Source of the DNA: Coccinella septempunctata | Lineage: Eukaryota; Arthropoda; Insecta; Coleoptera; Coccinellidae | Assembly: GCF_907165205.1 (NCBI RefSeq) | Contig: NC_058196.1 | Location: forward strand, 2,026,501-2,090,500 | Reading direction: 5' to 3' | Length of the DNA: 64,000 nucleotides | Shown: piece by piece, positions 22,645-32,789 of the stretch | How positions within the stretch are numbered: the stretch's first letter is position 1 | How the letters are laid out: every line of letters begins with the position of its first letter | Notes under the pieces: model-generated | Told to the model about the DNA's origin: nothing | Databases searched by the model: none | Seen by the model: only the letters and a program-made list of their open reading frames with translations | Made by a program: the position numbers and the translations under genes

Positions 22645-23149
22645 CTTCATGTTTTTCAGCGAGATCTTTCAGTTTTCTGCCATTTCTGTTTTCCATCCTG
22701 CTGTTCCATTCTGGAGATTTGCAATTAAAATCTCCGATGCAGTTTTTCGGGTTTGTTCCATCTAGTAAGTTGTTGATTTCTTCTTCCAATAAGTTATTTG
22801 GGGGTCTTTTATATGCCGATGTGACTTCGACTCTTTGTCGATTTATTTCAGCAACAATCGTCACTGTTTCTATTTGTGACTCGTCAGATCTTCCTTTAAA
22901 ATAGTGTTTCAGATCTCGTCTAACCAGTAAGGCAACACCTCCTCCAGTGTTTGCGATTCTGTCACATCTATATATCTCATAATTCATGATGTTCAATCGC
23001 GTATTTGGTTGTATTCTTGTTTCCTGTAAGGCTATAATATCAGGTTTTCTCTCTGAAATTACTTCTTCTATCTCGGATTTCCGAGTTCTGACCCCGGTTA
23101 TGTTCCAGGAGACTATTTTAAGGGAATTTTTCCTAGTTGTATGTTCCAT
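22645..23149 (-). pseudogene. Jockey LINE ORF2, N-terminal endonuclease half
   Basis: The ATG is at 23149-23147 on the minus strand. It overlaps the ORF1 stop as TAATG, which suggests stop-restart translation. The protein begins an APE-type endonuclease: LKIVSWNITGVRTRKSEI, ALQETRI with the metal-binding Glu, GGGVALLVRRD and CIGDFNCKSPEWNSR. It ends at the BEL insertion (22640). The remaining endonuclease is at 13999 and leftward in matching phase. In itself this half has no stop. Confidence 0.92.
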
Positions 23150-24435
23150 TATTTCAGTTTACTGAACATTCCTTGGAGTTTTTTCTCCATCTCTCTTTCA
23201 ATTTTCAACATGATTTTGTTGAAAATTTTTTCAGTAAAAGTGTCTAAATCGTCGGTGGATTCAGAGACTTTTCTGTTTTCTTTTGTTTTGTTGATCGTAG
23301 GTTTAGCTTGGGGCATTTTCGGTTGCTCCTTCTTCTGTACTGGTTTGGATACTTCTTTTTTCTTGTCTTCTTCGCCGCACAGAACGCATGTGGCATTTCT
23401 CTCCTCACCTTTTCTGGTAAGTTCGCAATCTTTTGTGCAATGATTGCCCAAACATTTGACGCATCTGTATGGAAAAGAGCACTTGTTTTGGGCATGTCCG
23501 TACCTCTGACATCTGAAGCATTGGCTTGGATTTTCTGCCCTTCTTTTTGATTCCACTACAATGCAGAGATTGTAGAGGCGTCTTATTTCGAAAATCTCCT
23601 TTCTCTGAGTTTTTACCAGGTATAAGGGTATAAACTTTTTGGTTTTATTGGATGTCATTCTGGACACCTCGGCGTCATGGATTCCTTGGACCTTTAGATC
23701 ATTTTTTATTATATCTAGGTCAGCATCTATTGGGAGATGTCTTATAACTGCGTATATCTTTTTCTCTTCCTCCATCTGGTACGTGAAGTACTCCTTACCA
23801 ATCTGGTCAAAATATTTTGTTATGTTCCTGTAGTCGTCCACAGTCGAGGCTACGATCCTGATCCCGTCTTTTACGACGGTTGCTCTGTTGTAGCTGAATT
23901 TCTTCAAGTAGAGAGCTTTTGAGATCTCTACCCAATCGGCTGTACCCATCGTCGTGATGGGTGGAATTTTATCTTTTTTAGGTAACTCCGTTGCTTCTTT
24001 TGCGGTCTCTTCGTCTGAAGATGAACTTTCTTTACGCGCGCGTTTTGTGGGCGGCGCGTTCTGGGTTTTAGCAACTTGATTTGCAAAATTTCTCTTCTTT
24101 TCCGGTTCTGGAGCTACTTCCTGTTTGGAGGAATTTTTGGGGACCGCTACCGGCTTTGCAATTTATGCAAATGTGGGGGATTTCTGTGCCGTAATCTGTT
24201 TTGCAATTTCAGCAAAACTAGGGAATTGAGGCGCTTTATTCTTGTTAACTTCCTCTCTCAAGAGGCGTATCTCCCCGACCAACTGAGACACGGTTTCAGT
24301 CAGTTTATTTATTTGAGCCTTCAACTGCCCATTCTCTTCTTTGAGCCTTACAAGCTCCTCTGCATCTCCTTCGCTGAATTCTTCGGCGTCCGTAGCTTCC
24401 ATGTAGGAGCTCTCATTGTCTGAGACCTCCGACAT
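23149..24435 (-). pseudogene. Jockey LINE ORF1 (Gag-like) with one stop
   Basis: The ATG at 24435 begins an acidic region, then a coiled coil (LVRLKEENGQLKAQINKL). A single TAA at plus-strand 24163-24165 breaks the frame, which continues in phase to 23149. The C-terminal half has an RNA-binding-like domain and Cys/His knuckles (CFRCQRYGHAQNKC, CVKCLGNHCTKDC), then a Lys-rich tail. Total length is about 428 codons, normal for a jockey ORF1. The family role is binding LINE RNA into a particle. ORF2 follows with a one-base overlap. Confidence 0.9.
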
Positions 24436-24860
24436 GGCTTTTTGTCCGTATTGAACTATATGAGGTATTTCGGAATAATAATGAATATTGGAAATCCTTA
24501 CTACTATGTTACTATTAAGCTATGTGGCTAAATTAAATATTTTCTATACTATCAGAAAAATAAATCGACTCACCAGTGATATCCGTGGAACCAGCGATCT
24601 TGGGATCTGGACTCGACACTGAATACACTGAATTTGAACGAATTTCCGCTCTATAACACATGAACTCATAGAACTTACAAAAAATTTCGGAAGTTTCGTA
24701 GACGGAATCATAAATTCCGCAGCTTCGCCAGTGTACACTTTCACCTCCGCTTTCACTTTAACGGCACTGTGACACTTCGACTTTCTCGTCCGCTTTCTCT
24801 TTTATAGCACTAGGAGCACTGTAGCACGTCTTCTCTTGTCAAGCGAATGACTCGGAATGT
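24436..24860 (-). other. Jockey LINE 5' untranslated region
   Basis: About 425 bases lie between the presumed 5' end (24860) and the ORF1 start. Jockey elements carry an internal promoter here, but I cannot point to its boxes. No gene is seen. Confidence 0.6.
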
Positions 24861-26153
24861 ATGTCGTTCCCTTACCATGGCCGTGGTGCCGTCGAAAAAG
24901 AAGTTATATCTTCACACCACCCCCAAGTTCTATATATCATCGGTGCCCATCCCCCCGATGAAAAGCGTGGCGGATTCATTTAAATACCTGGGCTGTTATT
25001 TCTCAAGTACCGGTGCTACTCCCTCCAACACAGCAAACCTGTCACAACAACTTGACAGAATTATAAGAGCGCCATTAAAGCCTCAACAAAAAATGGAAAT
25101 AATAATGGTTTACCTTATTCCAAGATATATATCTGCGCTGCAATCACCAGCTGTCAGCATCAAAGTACTGCAGAAAAGCAGACCAACTCTGCAGATATTA
25201 TATCAAAAAAATCCTGAAGCTCCCCACTCACATTATTGACGAAAGTCTCTACACTCCATGTAAACTCGGAGGACTGGGAATCTTCTCCTTCACGAAGAAG
25301 ATTATGAGTGGGCGTCTTAGGAAAGCAAAAGAGAGATCATTACTCTTTGCTAGTTTCATTTCGGAGGCAGGCTACTGGGAGCGAAAGATCAATAAAATGA
25401 TCAAACCCCACTGTAGCACCAAAGACGCCGTTGATCGAACAAACGGGGCCAGACTTGAAGAATCTTTCTACGGCAACGGAGTCCACCAAGCCTCAAATGA
25501 CAGTGCGTCTACTGTATTTATAACCTCCCCCCCCCATGTGGTCCGGGAAAGACTACGTTCGTGCCATCAAGCTGCGTACAAACTCTCTGCCAACCAAAGC
25601 CCTACCATATGGGCCGAGGTAAAATAAGATGTGCCGGGGCGGTTGTGGTAGATTTGAGTCCCTCTGCCATGTACTGCAAAAGTGCCATCTTGGAAAAGAC
25701 AAAAGGATCATCCGGCATAATTTTGTCGTTAGGAGAATCTGTTCGATGGCCAAACAGAAAGGTTGGCAGATAACAGAAGAGCCTCATATCCGAGACACCA
25801 CTGGAAGGCTTAACAAGCCTGACATGGTTTGCATCAAGGATAACGCAGTGATCGTTGCTGACGTCTGAGTAACGTGGGAGGCCCCTCGTTCCCTATCGGA
25901 AACATTCGACTGCAAAAAAGCAGAGTACGACCAGCCACCCTTCATCGATGCCCTCAAAATGGCACACCCTGGAAAGGACATAACCGTACTCCCCTTCATC
26001 ATCGGAGCACGAGGCCTTTGGTGTCGTGAAAGCACCCAATTACTGGAAGCCTTGGGCATAAATACTGCTTCCAATAGACGAGAGCTGGTTATAACAACCA
26101 TACGGGGCAGCTGTTCAATTCACATTGATTTTATGCGTAGGGCGTGGGAATAG
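24861..26153 (+). pseudogene. R2 ORF, C-terminal third: RT thumb, CCHC, restriction-like endonuclease
   Basis: It continues the R2 frame from 11506 (LTMAVVPSKKKLYLHT, FKYLGCYFSSTG). A frameshift falls near 25180, and the frame then reads PTHIIDESLYTPCKLGGLG to about 25560. Another break precedes the zinc motif CRGGCGRFESLCHVLQKC (about 25630-25683). The endonuclease follows, with RLNKPDMVCIKDNAVIVADV holding the PD…D core. A TGA at 25866-25868 interrupts it, and the frame continues in phase to a stop at about 26151. Several lesions show the copy is dead. Confidence 0.9.
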
Positions 26154-26414
26154 TTTAGTATGCTACCTCTGGCGTGACCTTCAGAGGAAAAATCATCTAA
26201 GTGCGGGTCCGGGAAAGTTAAGTGTCGCTCGTGTGCGGGTTACATGGCCTTTTCCGTATTGTGTATGCAAATGGACTCTATACAACCTATTGTTTGTTGC
26301 ACTATTTTATCACTTATATCTGTGAAATATGTCATTGTTTGTACTTTTACACATATATGTCCTTTATGTAATGCTATTTTACCTGCCATATACTTATTCA
26401 ATAAAGATGTGTTA
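26154..26414 (+). other. R2 3' untranslated region
   Basis: About 260 bases end …gatgtgtta and join 28S (tagccaaatg) directly with no poly(A). In R2 this part is bound by the protein to start reverse transcription. It is T-rich in its second half. Confidence 0.85.
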
Positions 26415-26425
26415 TAGCCAAATGT

Positions 26426-26470
<45 letters not shown>

Positions 26471-26487
26471 TCACTGTCCCTACCTAC
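26415..26487 (+). rRNA. 28S rRNA fragment between the R2 and R1 sites
   Basis: The 73 bases match 28S from the R2 cut to the R1 cut, including gtcatctaattagtgacgcg and gaatggattaacgagatt. From memory of the conserved metazoan sequence I see two C-to-T changes (in aaatgtctcg and gattctcactg). The spacing of about 74 bases between the two insertion sites is exactly that known for R2 and R1. The end, TGTCCCTACCTAC, is duplicated after R1. Confidence 0.95.
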
Positions 26488-26490
26488 AAT

Positions 26491-28441
26491 TGACAAGTAC
26501 TTCCCACAGGATGACACAATAAATGACACAGAGGAAATGAGGTACTACAGATACAAAGAACATGTCTATAATGAGACCACAGAAGTAGAAATAAATAAGG
26601 AAGAAATAAATAACACAATAAAATAATTGAAAAAGGGAAAAAGAACGGGAATTGACTGCATACCAAATGAGGCCATGGTACACATAAGTAATGTAGCAGG
26701 GGACATTATGCTGAAACTGTACAATGACAGCATATTATATGGATATTTCCCTAAGATCTGGAAACACGCAAAAGTGGTGTGGATCCCAAAGAAAAACAAA
26801 ACACTGAGGCCAATAAGCCTATTACCCGCACTAGGGAGAATACTCGACAAAATCATAAACAAGAGACTAAAATACTGGCTGGAGAAAAATGGAGGACTAG
26901 ACGACAAACAGTATGAGTTTAGAGAGGGAAAGTCTACAATAGACGCAATAGATGAACTCATAGAACAAATTAAAATTAACAAGGAGCAGGAAAACCACCA
27001 ACTGCTAGTCGCACTAGACCTAGAAAACGCTTTTAATGGTGCATGGGCCCCGTATATAGAGCAGGAACTAGAAAATGCAAGAGTTCCCAAAAGCCTAAGA
27101 TTGATATGCGAAAACTTCCTAAAAGACAGAAGCATAACAAGTGGTCAAGTAAACAAAGAGATGACCAAGGGGTGCACTCAGGGATCGAGCCTCGGACCGA
27201 CATTATGGTTGTTGGTGATGCAGGGATGGTTCAGAGTCATCAAACAATACGTGAGAAAATGGAAGATCAAAGGGGCAGAGAGAAAAGCCATAGAGACGAG
27301 CTATGTACAAGATCTAGCAACAGCATTGGCTTTTGCTGACGACAAATTGATTATAATCACGGGTAAATCATCAAAAGAAATAGAAAGAAAATGGAGTTAT
27401 ATATGGGAGGCATGCGAAAGGTGGGAAAGGCAGAGCGGGTACAAATATAATGCACAAAAAACAGAGGCAATGTTCATACCTGCAAAGCAGAGCAGAAGGC
27501 CGCCTACTATAAGGCTAAGAGATAAAACGATAAAAATAGAGGATACTATAAAGTACTTGGGCCTCAGCATAGATAAACAACTAACTTTTATAAAGCACCT
27601 GAAGGATACACTACAAAAAATAAATGAAACAACATTAAAAATAACAGGAAATATTAGACGAACATATGGGCAAGACAGAGAGGTAATAAAATTAATAGGG
27701 GACAGAGTACTGAGACCAGCATTAATGTATGGGGCTGAGATATGGGGTAGTAAGGCTGGAGGAACAAGCCAACGAAAGCAAATAAACGCAGCACAAAGAC
27801 CCTCGCTGCTGATCACAAACAGGGCATACGCAACAACTGCGACACTAGCACTGCAAAATATAGCGGGGACACCACCATGGTGGCTAGAAGCAAAAATGAT
27901 TAGCAAAGACTGGCAAACAAATAAAACCAACATCCAAAAATCGAGAAAAAGAATGACTGATAGAAATCACCCGGCGCAGAGACAATTGAACACAGAGAGA
28001 GGAGATGACATGATGGGAAAAAGACATAGACGGAAAACACGCAGAGAGAACATCATAAACGAATGGCAGGAGATTTGGGATAGAGAAGAAACAGGTAGAG
28101 AACTACACAAACATTGTAGAGAAGTAGGCCTCGAAAGACTCAATTTAACATTCAAAGCGACACAGCTATTAACAGGGCATGGAAATATGATGGCTTATCT
28201 AAAAAGATTCAACCTGACAACAACAGACGGTAAATGTGCGTGCGGAATAGAGCAAGAAGATACCCACCACATCATGAACAAGTGCACACTGGAACACAGA
28301 GTCAAAACAAGACAAGACATTGAGGCTCGATACTCACATCTGATGATAGAGTTGAGGAAGCATAATAAGATACAAGAAGGAGATGTTGAAAAGGCGAATG
28401 AATGGACAGAGCGCGTCATTCCGGATAGCGACATCACATAA
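26491..28441 (+). pseudogene. R1 ORF2: reverse transcriptase and C-terminal zinc motif
   Basis: The open part begins in the linker before RT. A TAA at 26624-26626 interrupts it once, and the frame continues in phase to 28441. RT marks are KRTGIDCIPNEA, LRPISLLPALGRILDKI, LVALDLENAFNGAW, GCTQGSSLGPTLW and FADD at 27332-27343. The C-terminal CCHC-type motif is CACGIEQEDTHHIMNKC. FADD rather than YADD and the TRP-poor thumb suit the R1 group. RT itself (604 codons) has no other stop, so decay is slight. Without endonuclease it could not insert itself. Confidence 0.93.
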
Positions 28442-28736
28442 GATAGATATAATAAAAGGGTAACAGTTGCAGCACAGGGCTGTTACCCTAAAAAGCTGAC
28501 GTGGATCGACCCAATCCCTCAAACGAGGGCAACGGGCGATTGCGTCAGAGATAGATCTGCGCTAGCCAATAGGCACCGGAGACCCTTCAAACGTTTCATA
28601 CCTAGGTATGACAACAAGGGGAGCACGGGAGAGAGGAGCCCCACCGGGGAAACCTGGTGCCTCTCAACTGAGGTTGGACTCGAGCGGGTACGTGGATCGA
28701 TGGATAGGGAATGCCGAAAGGCGGGTAGCAGAAAGG
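28442..28736 (+). other. R1 3' untranslated region with hairpins
   Basis: A clear stem-loop lies at 28457-28487 (gggtaacag … ctgttaccc, 9 pairs). Further paired-looking GC-rich parts follow (gacgtggatc region and the accggggaaacctggt region near 28640-28660). In R1-like elements the 3' end is recognised by RT. No gene is seen. Confidence 0.7.
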
Positions 28737-28801
28737 TGTCCCTACCTACTATCTAGCGAAACCACTGCCAAGGGAACGGGCTTGGAAAAATTAGCGGGGA
28801 A
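28737..28801 (+). rRNA. 28S rRNA fragment, right of the R1 site
   Basis: It resumes 28S with the duplicated TGTCCCTACCTAC, then tatctagcgaaaccactgcc and gggaacgggcttgg. It stops matching after ttagcgggga; normal 28S continues with AAGAAGACC. Two differences from the consensus as I remember it (accacTgcc, aaaatTagc) suggest decay. Whether the break is an insertion or the end of a moved rDNA piece is open. Confidence 0.92.
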
Positions 28802-29082
28802 TAATAGTAAATATGGCCAGCAAAATAATTTTTCCCGTTTGATCGATCCAGTTAACCAACCACATTCATCGTACCAAACAACACTGAAACCTCTATTCTG
28901 ACGATTTTCGGTAGACTTAAGTGTAATTAAATTTGGTGGAGGTCTTGTAAAGGTTTTAACAACGTGTATAGTTAATTCTCAATATTTAATTCCATTTTAT
29001 TTTTTGATCCGTATCAGTACTTACCCCTAACGCCCTAACAGAACAACCTATCTTAACAAGAATATATCACAAATTTCCCGAA
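28802..29082. other. Unassigned AT-rich spacer
   Basis: Between the 28S break and the hAT target site I see no gene, repeat end or RNA gene. Confidence 0.5.
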
Positions 29083-29090
29083 GTTCCAGT

Positions 29091-30495
29091 CAGTGGCGGA
29101 TTCACCGTAGAGGCTGGGTAGGCTGAAGCCTAGGGCGGCAGATTTTAGGAGGCGGCAAATTTGGGGACAATTTTTTTTTAACCCATTATAGAAACTGAAA
29201 TACTTTCATTTCAAATCTATTTTAATATGAAGCAAAAGGAAAAGTCTTTAAAAGCACTTCTGTTTGTGGAACCATTTATTTAATCATCCGGTGACATGTT
29301 TCGGCTCATCGCCATTATCAAACCAAGGGACTCTGAAATACCAATTGAGGTTTTAGTTGGAAAATTGCTAACAAAGTTTGCTAACAAAGAAATAAACAAA
29401 ATAAATAACCTTTGCATTGTAGGTTAACTTACGATTTTAGGTTCCAAAGTCATACGGTAAAACACATCAATCAAAAGGTAAAAGCCAAAAAGTACACATA
29501 AAATCGGATCTAGATCAAGTGAGCATATAAAATGAAAGATATGACAGATAAACAAAACACAAACGGAAGACGAAAAACTACATTCGCGCAGACAGGTTCC
29601 TGCTCTTCTTCTCTTAAGCGAGAACAGTGGCGTCGGCAGAGAGAATCAATATAAGAGTTTATAAGTTTTTTTTATGTTGTTCGTCAACATCGAATTTAAC
29701 GCTTTGTATTCTGTACTCTTGAGGTGTTTGTAAATTTCCACTTCTTCTAGAATCATGATGGTAGAGGCTGGAATCATTTCTGAACTAGAATTCATCTAGT
29801 AAGCGGATGTAATTTTGATATGACAACTGACAAAATAGGGATTAACTTTGATTCAGTTACAATTATTTGTTGATTTGACTATCATCTTGAGAATTTTGTC
29901 GCATACTCATCAAAATGATTGTGTGCGCAAACACAGAAATGCACTTCGTTTACGGTCCTTTTTTCTGAAAAACCGTGAATTTTCGCAAGATACTACAAAA
30001 TACCTTATTTGTCAAGAATAGATCAAGGTATCCAAAATCAATTTTTTTCATTATGAAATATGGATATGGAAAAAAGTTTCTTGCGGAACAATGTTTAGGG
30101 GTGGCTTTCAATAGCTAGCACCTTCAATCATAGAGGAACAGCACCGAAAACTTCCTCGCATAAAATATCTGCTTAATTTCATTCTTGTCAGTTTTTCGAT
30201 TCCCAAGAAAAAAATCAAAAACTGATTTTCGGGTGCCACCTTTAGGGAGCTGTAACTAAGCAGGGGGCTCAGAAAAAAAATTTTACATTGAAGATCCACC
30301 CTATTTTTTGACAAAGAATTTAATTTTTCGCAACAATTCCTATGCACCATGTATATTATATTTGCTGTTTGTTTTCGTCTTTGCTACTTGTTTTTATAGT
30401 TGCTGAACTGAATGCTGAACTTGAACTAAATAATTATGGTAACGGCGGCAAAATTTGAATAGCCTAATGGCGGCAAATATGTAAATCCGCCACTG
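29091..30495. mobile_element. Non-autonomous hAT element
   Basis: The ends are inverted repeats, CAGTGGCGGATTCAC at 29091 and GTAAATCCGCCACTG ending at 30495, with one mismatch. GTTCCAGT at 29083-29090 and 30496-30503 is a perfect 8-bp target duplication, the mark of hAT insertion. The 1.4-kb interior has only short frames and no recognisable transposase, so it must have been moved by a related hAT enzyme. Repeated ggcggcaa words occur near both ends. Confidence 0.92.
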
Positions 30496-30503
30496 GTTCC
30501 AGT

Positions 30504-31018
30504 TCTCCACGAAGTCGTTACATTCAAATTTAAAATTGAAAATTGAAATCATAACAACTACCGCCGGACAATGCCCCTACCGCCGGAGATCAAGCGAATA
30601 TAGTCGAAGACGGCACGAAAGAATCGATGGAGAACAGGGGAGCTGTGCCTCCTTTGGTACATTTTACGGGCGAATATGGTACAGTAAGTCAGCTGAATTC
30701 TTGTTCGGCTAGTAGGTGAGTCCAGAGAACGTATGCTTGAGTTACACTATCAACGGAAGCAGCAGGCCCAACAGCCTCGGTCCGAATAGGCAGTCCTAGG
30801 ATTGGGAAATATTCACATTCGATGCGGCGGACGCGTACGCGGCCGGTGGATTGTATGATTGTTATGCTGGATTTTTATGAGCGGAGGACCGAAAAATGAA
30901 CTAATTTTTATCTGAATATCTAGTTCAGGTGTTCGGAAAATGTATATAGAAATTACTTTCTGAAAATAAGGACATGCCCAAAATGAATGTATTTTAGCTC
31001 TAAGCTTTATGAGGAGGC
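30504..31018. other. Unassigned sequence between hAT and LINE
   Basis: No gene can be supported. A 15-base palindrome, ggaggcttagcctcc, lies at about 31012-31026, close to the possible 5' end of the next LINE. Confidence 0.4.
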
Positions 31019-31026
31019 TTAGCCTC

Positions 31027-31985
31027 CCTTGCCACGCTGACAATGCCAGTTCTCGTCAGAACACTGACGCCGCAGTTGCTGCTTAGACTCCGTCGAATAA
31101 ACATCGTAAGGCAAAACGCTCCGTAAAGCGAAAGCAAAGAGTATCTGAGTAGACCCACCCGTTGCGTCATCGGTGTACGTGACCAAGCGGCCGTGCGCCG
31201 GCAACGCCTAGAGAGAAAGGAATTCCTTTGTTCCGAAGTGACAATCCGGCCGCCATTGTGCGAAATGTGAAATATCCCGAATTATAACGATAAAAGACGT
31301 TCCAAATCCGTAAATTTTATAGTGAAAAGTGAAAAAAGACACAATACGAGTGAATTCCGAGACGGTGACTCTTATGAACCGCGAATTAGTGAAATCAGTA
31401 CAAGAATTGAACACAGAAATAGTGCAAAACTACATAAAAAAGGCTTCTGAAGTCATGAGCGAATCCGCGATGAGTGCGGATTCGAGACCGCAATCACCTA
31501 CAACTAGTGTAAAAAGAAAAAGAATAACGGACTCCGAAAATCCGGAGTTCTCACACCCCAAGCAAAGGAGCAGGAGAAACTTCTTGACAAGATCTAAACC
31601 ACACCCTGTCACGCTCAGAAATACCTATGAGCAACTCCCGAACGAGGAAAAAGATGAAAACACCGCTCAAACAAACAGAATAATAAGAAAACCGAAAAGA
31701 CCCCCACCAATAGTGATTCAGAGGATCTTCAAAAAGCACCAAACTATCACCATAACCATTAGGAAAATTATACAGGGGAAATTTCTGATCAGATATAGCA
31801 AAAATACATCCAATATTTACTGCGACGACCAAGCCGACCACCAAAAACTCGTAGAATATTTTAAAGGGTGCAAACAGGAATTTCACACCTACACTAATAA
31901 AAACGAGAAGAATCGAGCTTATCTTCACGATAAGAGGGCTCGAAACCGAGCCAGAAGAAGAAGATATCGAAGAGGAACTGTTATT
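31027..31985 (+). mobile_element. Jockey-type LINE (family J2) copy 1, 5' part only
   Basis: From cagttgctgcttag (about 31073) on, it matches the LINE at 44951 with high identity through the 5' leader and half of ORF1. It keeps about 50 more bases at the 5' side than the other copy. It stops in ORF1 at about 31985, where the flank of a transposase gene begins. A LINE missing its 3' part is unusual and points to later rearrangement. Confidence 0.8.
31374..31985 (+). pseudogene. LINE J2 copy 1 ORF1 fragment
   Basis: The ATG at 31374 (MNRELVKSVQELNTEIVQNY) corresponds to the start of the full ORF1 at 45250. It reads through the basic linker (KPKRPPPIVIQRIFKKH) and the EYFKGCKQEFHTYTNKNEKN region. 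A frameshift follows near 31915, and the frame then ends in Arg-rich nonsense at 31988. The zinc knuckles are missing. It is a broken copy. Confidence 0.85.
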
Positions 31986-32239
31986 TGAACCATGCTGTAG
32001 ATTTTTCACCCCTTCTTGAAACCGACTTCAAGTTACTATTAGGAGAACCATGGCAAACTCTCGCAGTTATAACTAGAGAAGATGCTCAAAGTTTTGACCG
32101 TTAATTTCTAGACATTTATTTAGGTATACGTCTCAGGAATGCTTCGTGCTTCTTATTTCATCGGGGGGAAGAGATCTGCAAAAGTGTTTAAAAACCAAAT
32201 TGAGTTTCAAAACTATGAATCTAAAAATCTAAACAAACC
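31986..32239. other. Probable 3' flank of the transposase element
   Basis: No gene is seen. The stretch lies downstream, on the minus strand, of the transposase C-terminus and may be its untranslated end. I cannot locate an inverted terminal repeat with confidence. Confidence 0.35.
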
Positions 32240-32460
32240 TGAACGCATTTCTGACTCGTTCTATGCAGTCCTCTTTATCAGTCAGGGGAGTTGACAATAT
32301 TTTTTATCCTACCCCAAACATAATAGTCTAAAGGAGTTAAATCGGGAGAACGTGGTGGCCAAAGATGTGTACCATTGATCGCCAACCATCGATCTTCAGA
32401 TAGCCTGTAGAGGATATTTGACACATTGAGTGAATTGTGTGGAGGAGCGCCATCTTGTTG
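32240..32460 (-). pseudogene. IS630/Tc1/mariner-type transposase, C-terminal fragment
   Basis: On the minus strand it reads QQDGAPPHNSLNVSNILYRL and WPPRSPDLTPLDYYVWGRIK. These hold the second and third catalytic acidic residues of a DDE_3-type transposase. A one-base shift near 32285 leads to LTDKEDCIERVRNAFRFV and a stop. The gene continues at 44828-44950 and then 51623-52255. Gypsy B split it here, with ATAC duplicated at 32461-32464 and 44824-44827. Confidence 0.85.
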
Positions 32461-32464
32461 ATAC

Positions 32465-32729
32465 TGTAACCAGTTCGGCCCTTGCGGTCGGACCTTTCGA
32501 GAACCATAGCGGTCGAGAGCTTCTAGTCTAGAATAACCGCGAAGGTACCTGAATGTTTCCGGCGCCTATATAAGCCCAGCGGAGGAGCAGGTAGGCAAGT
32601 ACAAGTACAGTTACAGTGCAAGCGACTAGTGGAAATAAATAGTAGTGTAATAGTTAGTTTGTGAGTTATATGTGTAAATAAATAATTTTAATAAGTTGGA
32701 CGTTTTAATTAAGCAAAGAAAACGTTACA
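32465..32729 (+). repeat. Gypsy B 5' LTR
   Basis: A 265-bp LTR with a TATA box, TATATAAG, at 32567-32574. The 3' LTR has the same box at 44636-44643. Compared with the 3' LTR it lacks caagagtggaaataaa and about ten further bases. After it I see no TGG-type primer site, so the primer tRNA is unclear. Confidence 0.95.
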
Positions 32730-32789
32730 TTATTGTCAAGTGTGCGGTTCAACATCGCTTAAATAAATAATTTTGGATATTTGGAGTTC

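Larger units (their letters stand above)
11507..24860 (-). mobile_element. Jockey-type LINE inserted in R2, itself split by a BEL element
   Basis: On the minus strand the element starts near 24860 (acattccgagtcattcg), then has ORF1, ORF2 and a 3' end with a poly(A) tail (T run at 11507-11519 on the plus strand). A 10-bp target duplication flanks it. Without the BEL insertion (14000-22639 plus one copy of GATAG) it is about 4.7 kb, so it is essentially full length. ORF1 has one stop and ORF2 two frameshifts. Gag-like ORF1 with zinc knuckles and the ORF1/ORF2 stop-start overlap suit the jockey group. Confidence 0.92.
8521..26414 (+). mobile_element. R2: R2 non-LTR retrotransposon in 28S, split by nested insertions
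   Basis: The element lies between 28S halves that join at the R2 target (…gactctctt on the left, tagccaaatg on the right). It has a long 5' leader, one ORF (zinc fingers, Myb, RT, restriction-like endonuclease) and a 3' leader that runs straight into 28S without a poly(A) tail. Removing the insertion at 11507-24870 leaves about 4.5 kb, a normal R2 size. Stops and frameshifts show it is dead. R2 proteins cut 28S and copy their RNA in place. Confidence 0.95.
26488..28736 (+). mobile_element. R1: R1 non-LTR retrotransposon, 5'-truncated, at its 28S site
   Basis: It is inserted at the R1 site and flanked by a 13-base target duplication, TGTCCCTACCTAC (26475-26487 and 28737-28749); R1 usually makes 14 bases. 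The element starts between endonuclease and RT, so ORF1 and endonuclease are gone. It ends against 28S without poly(A). Confidence 0.95.
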
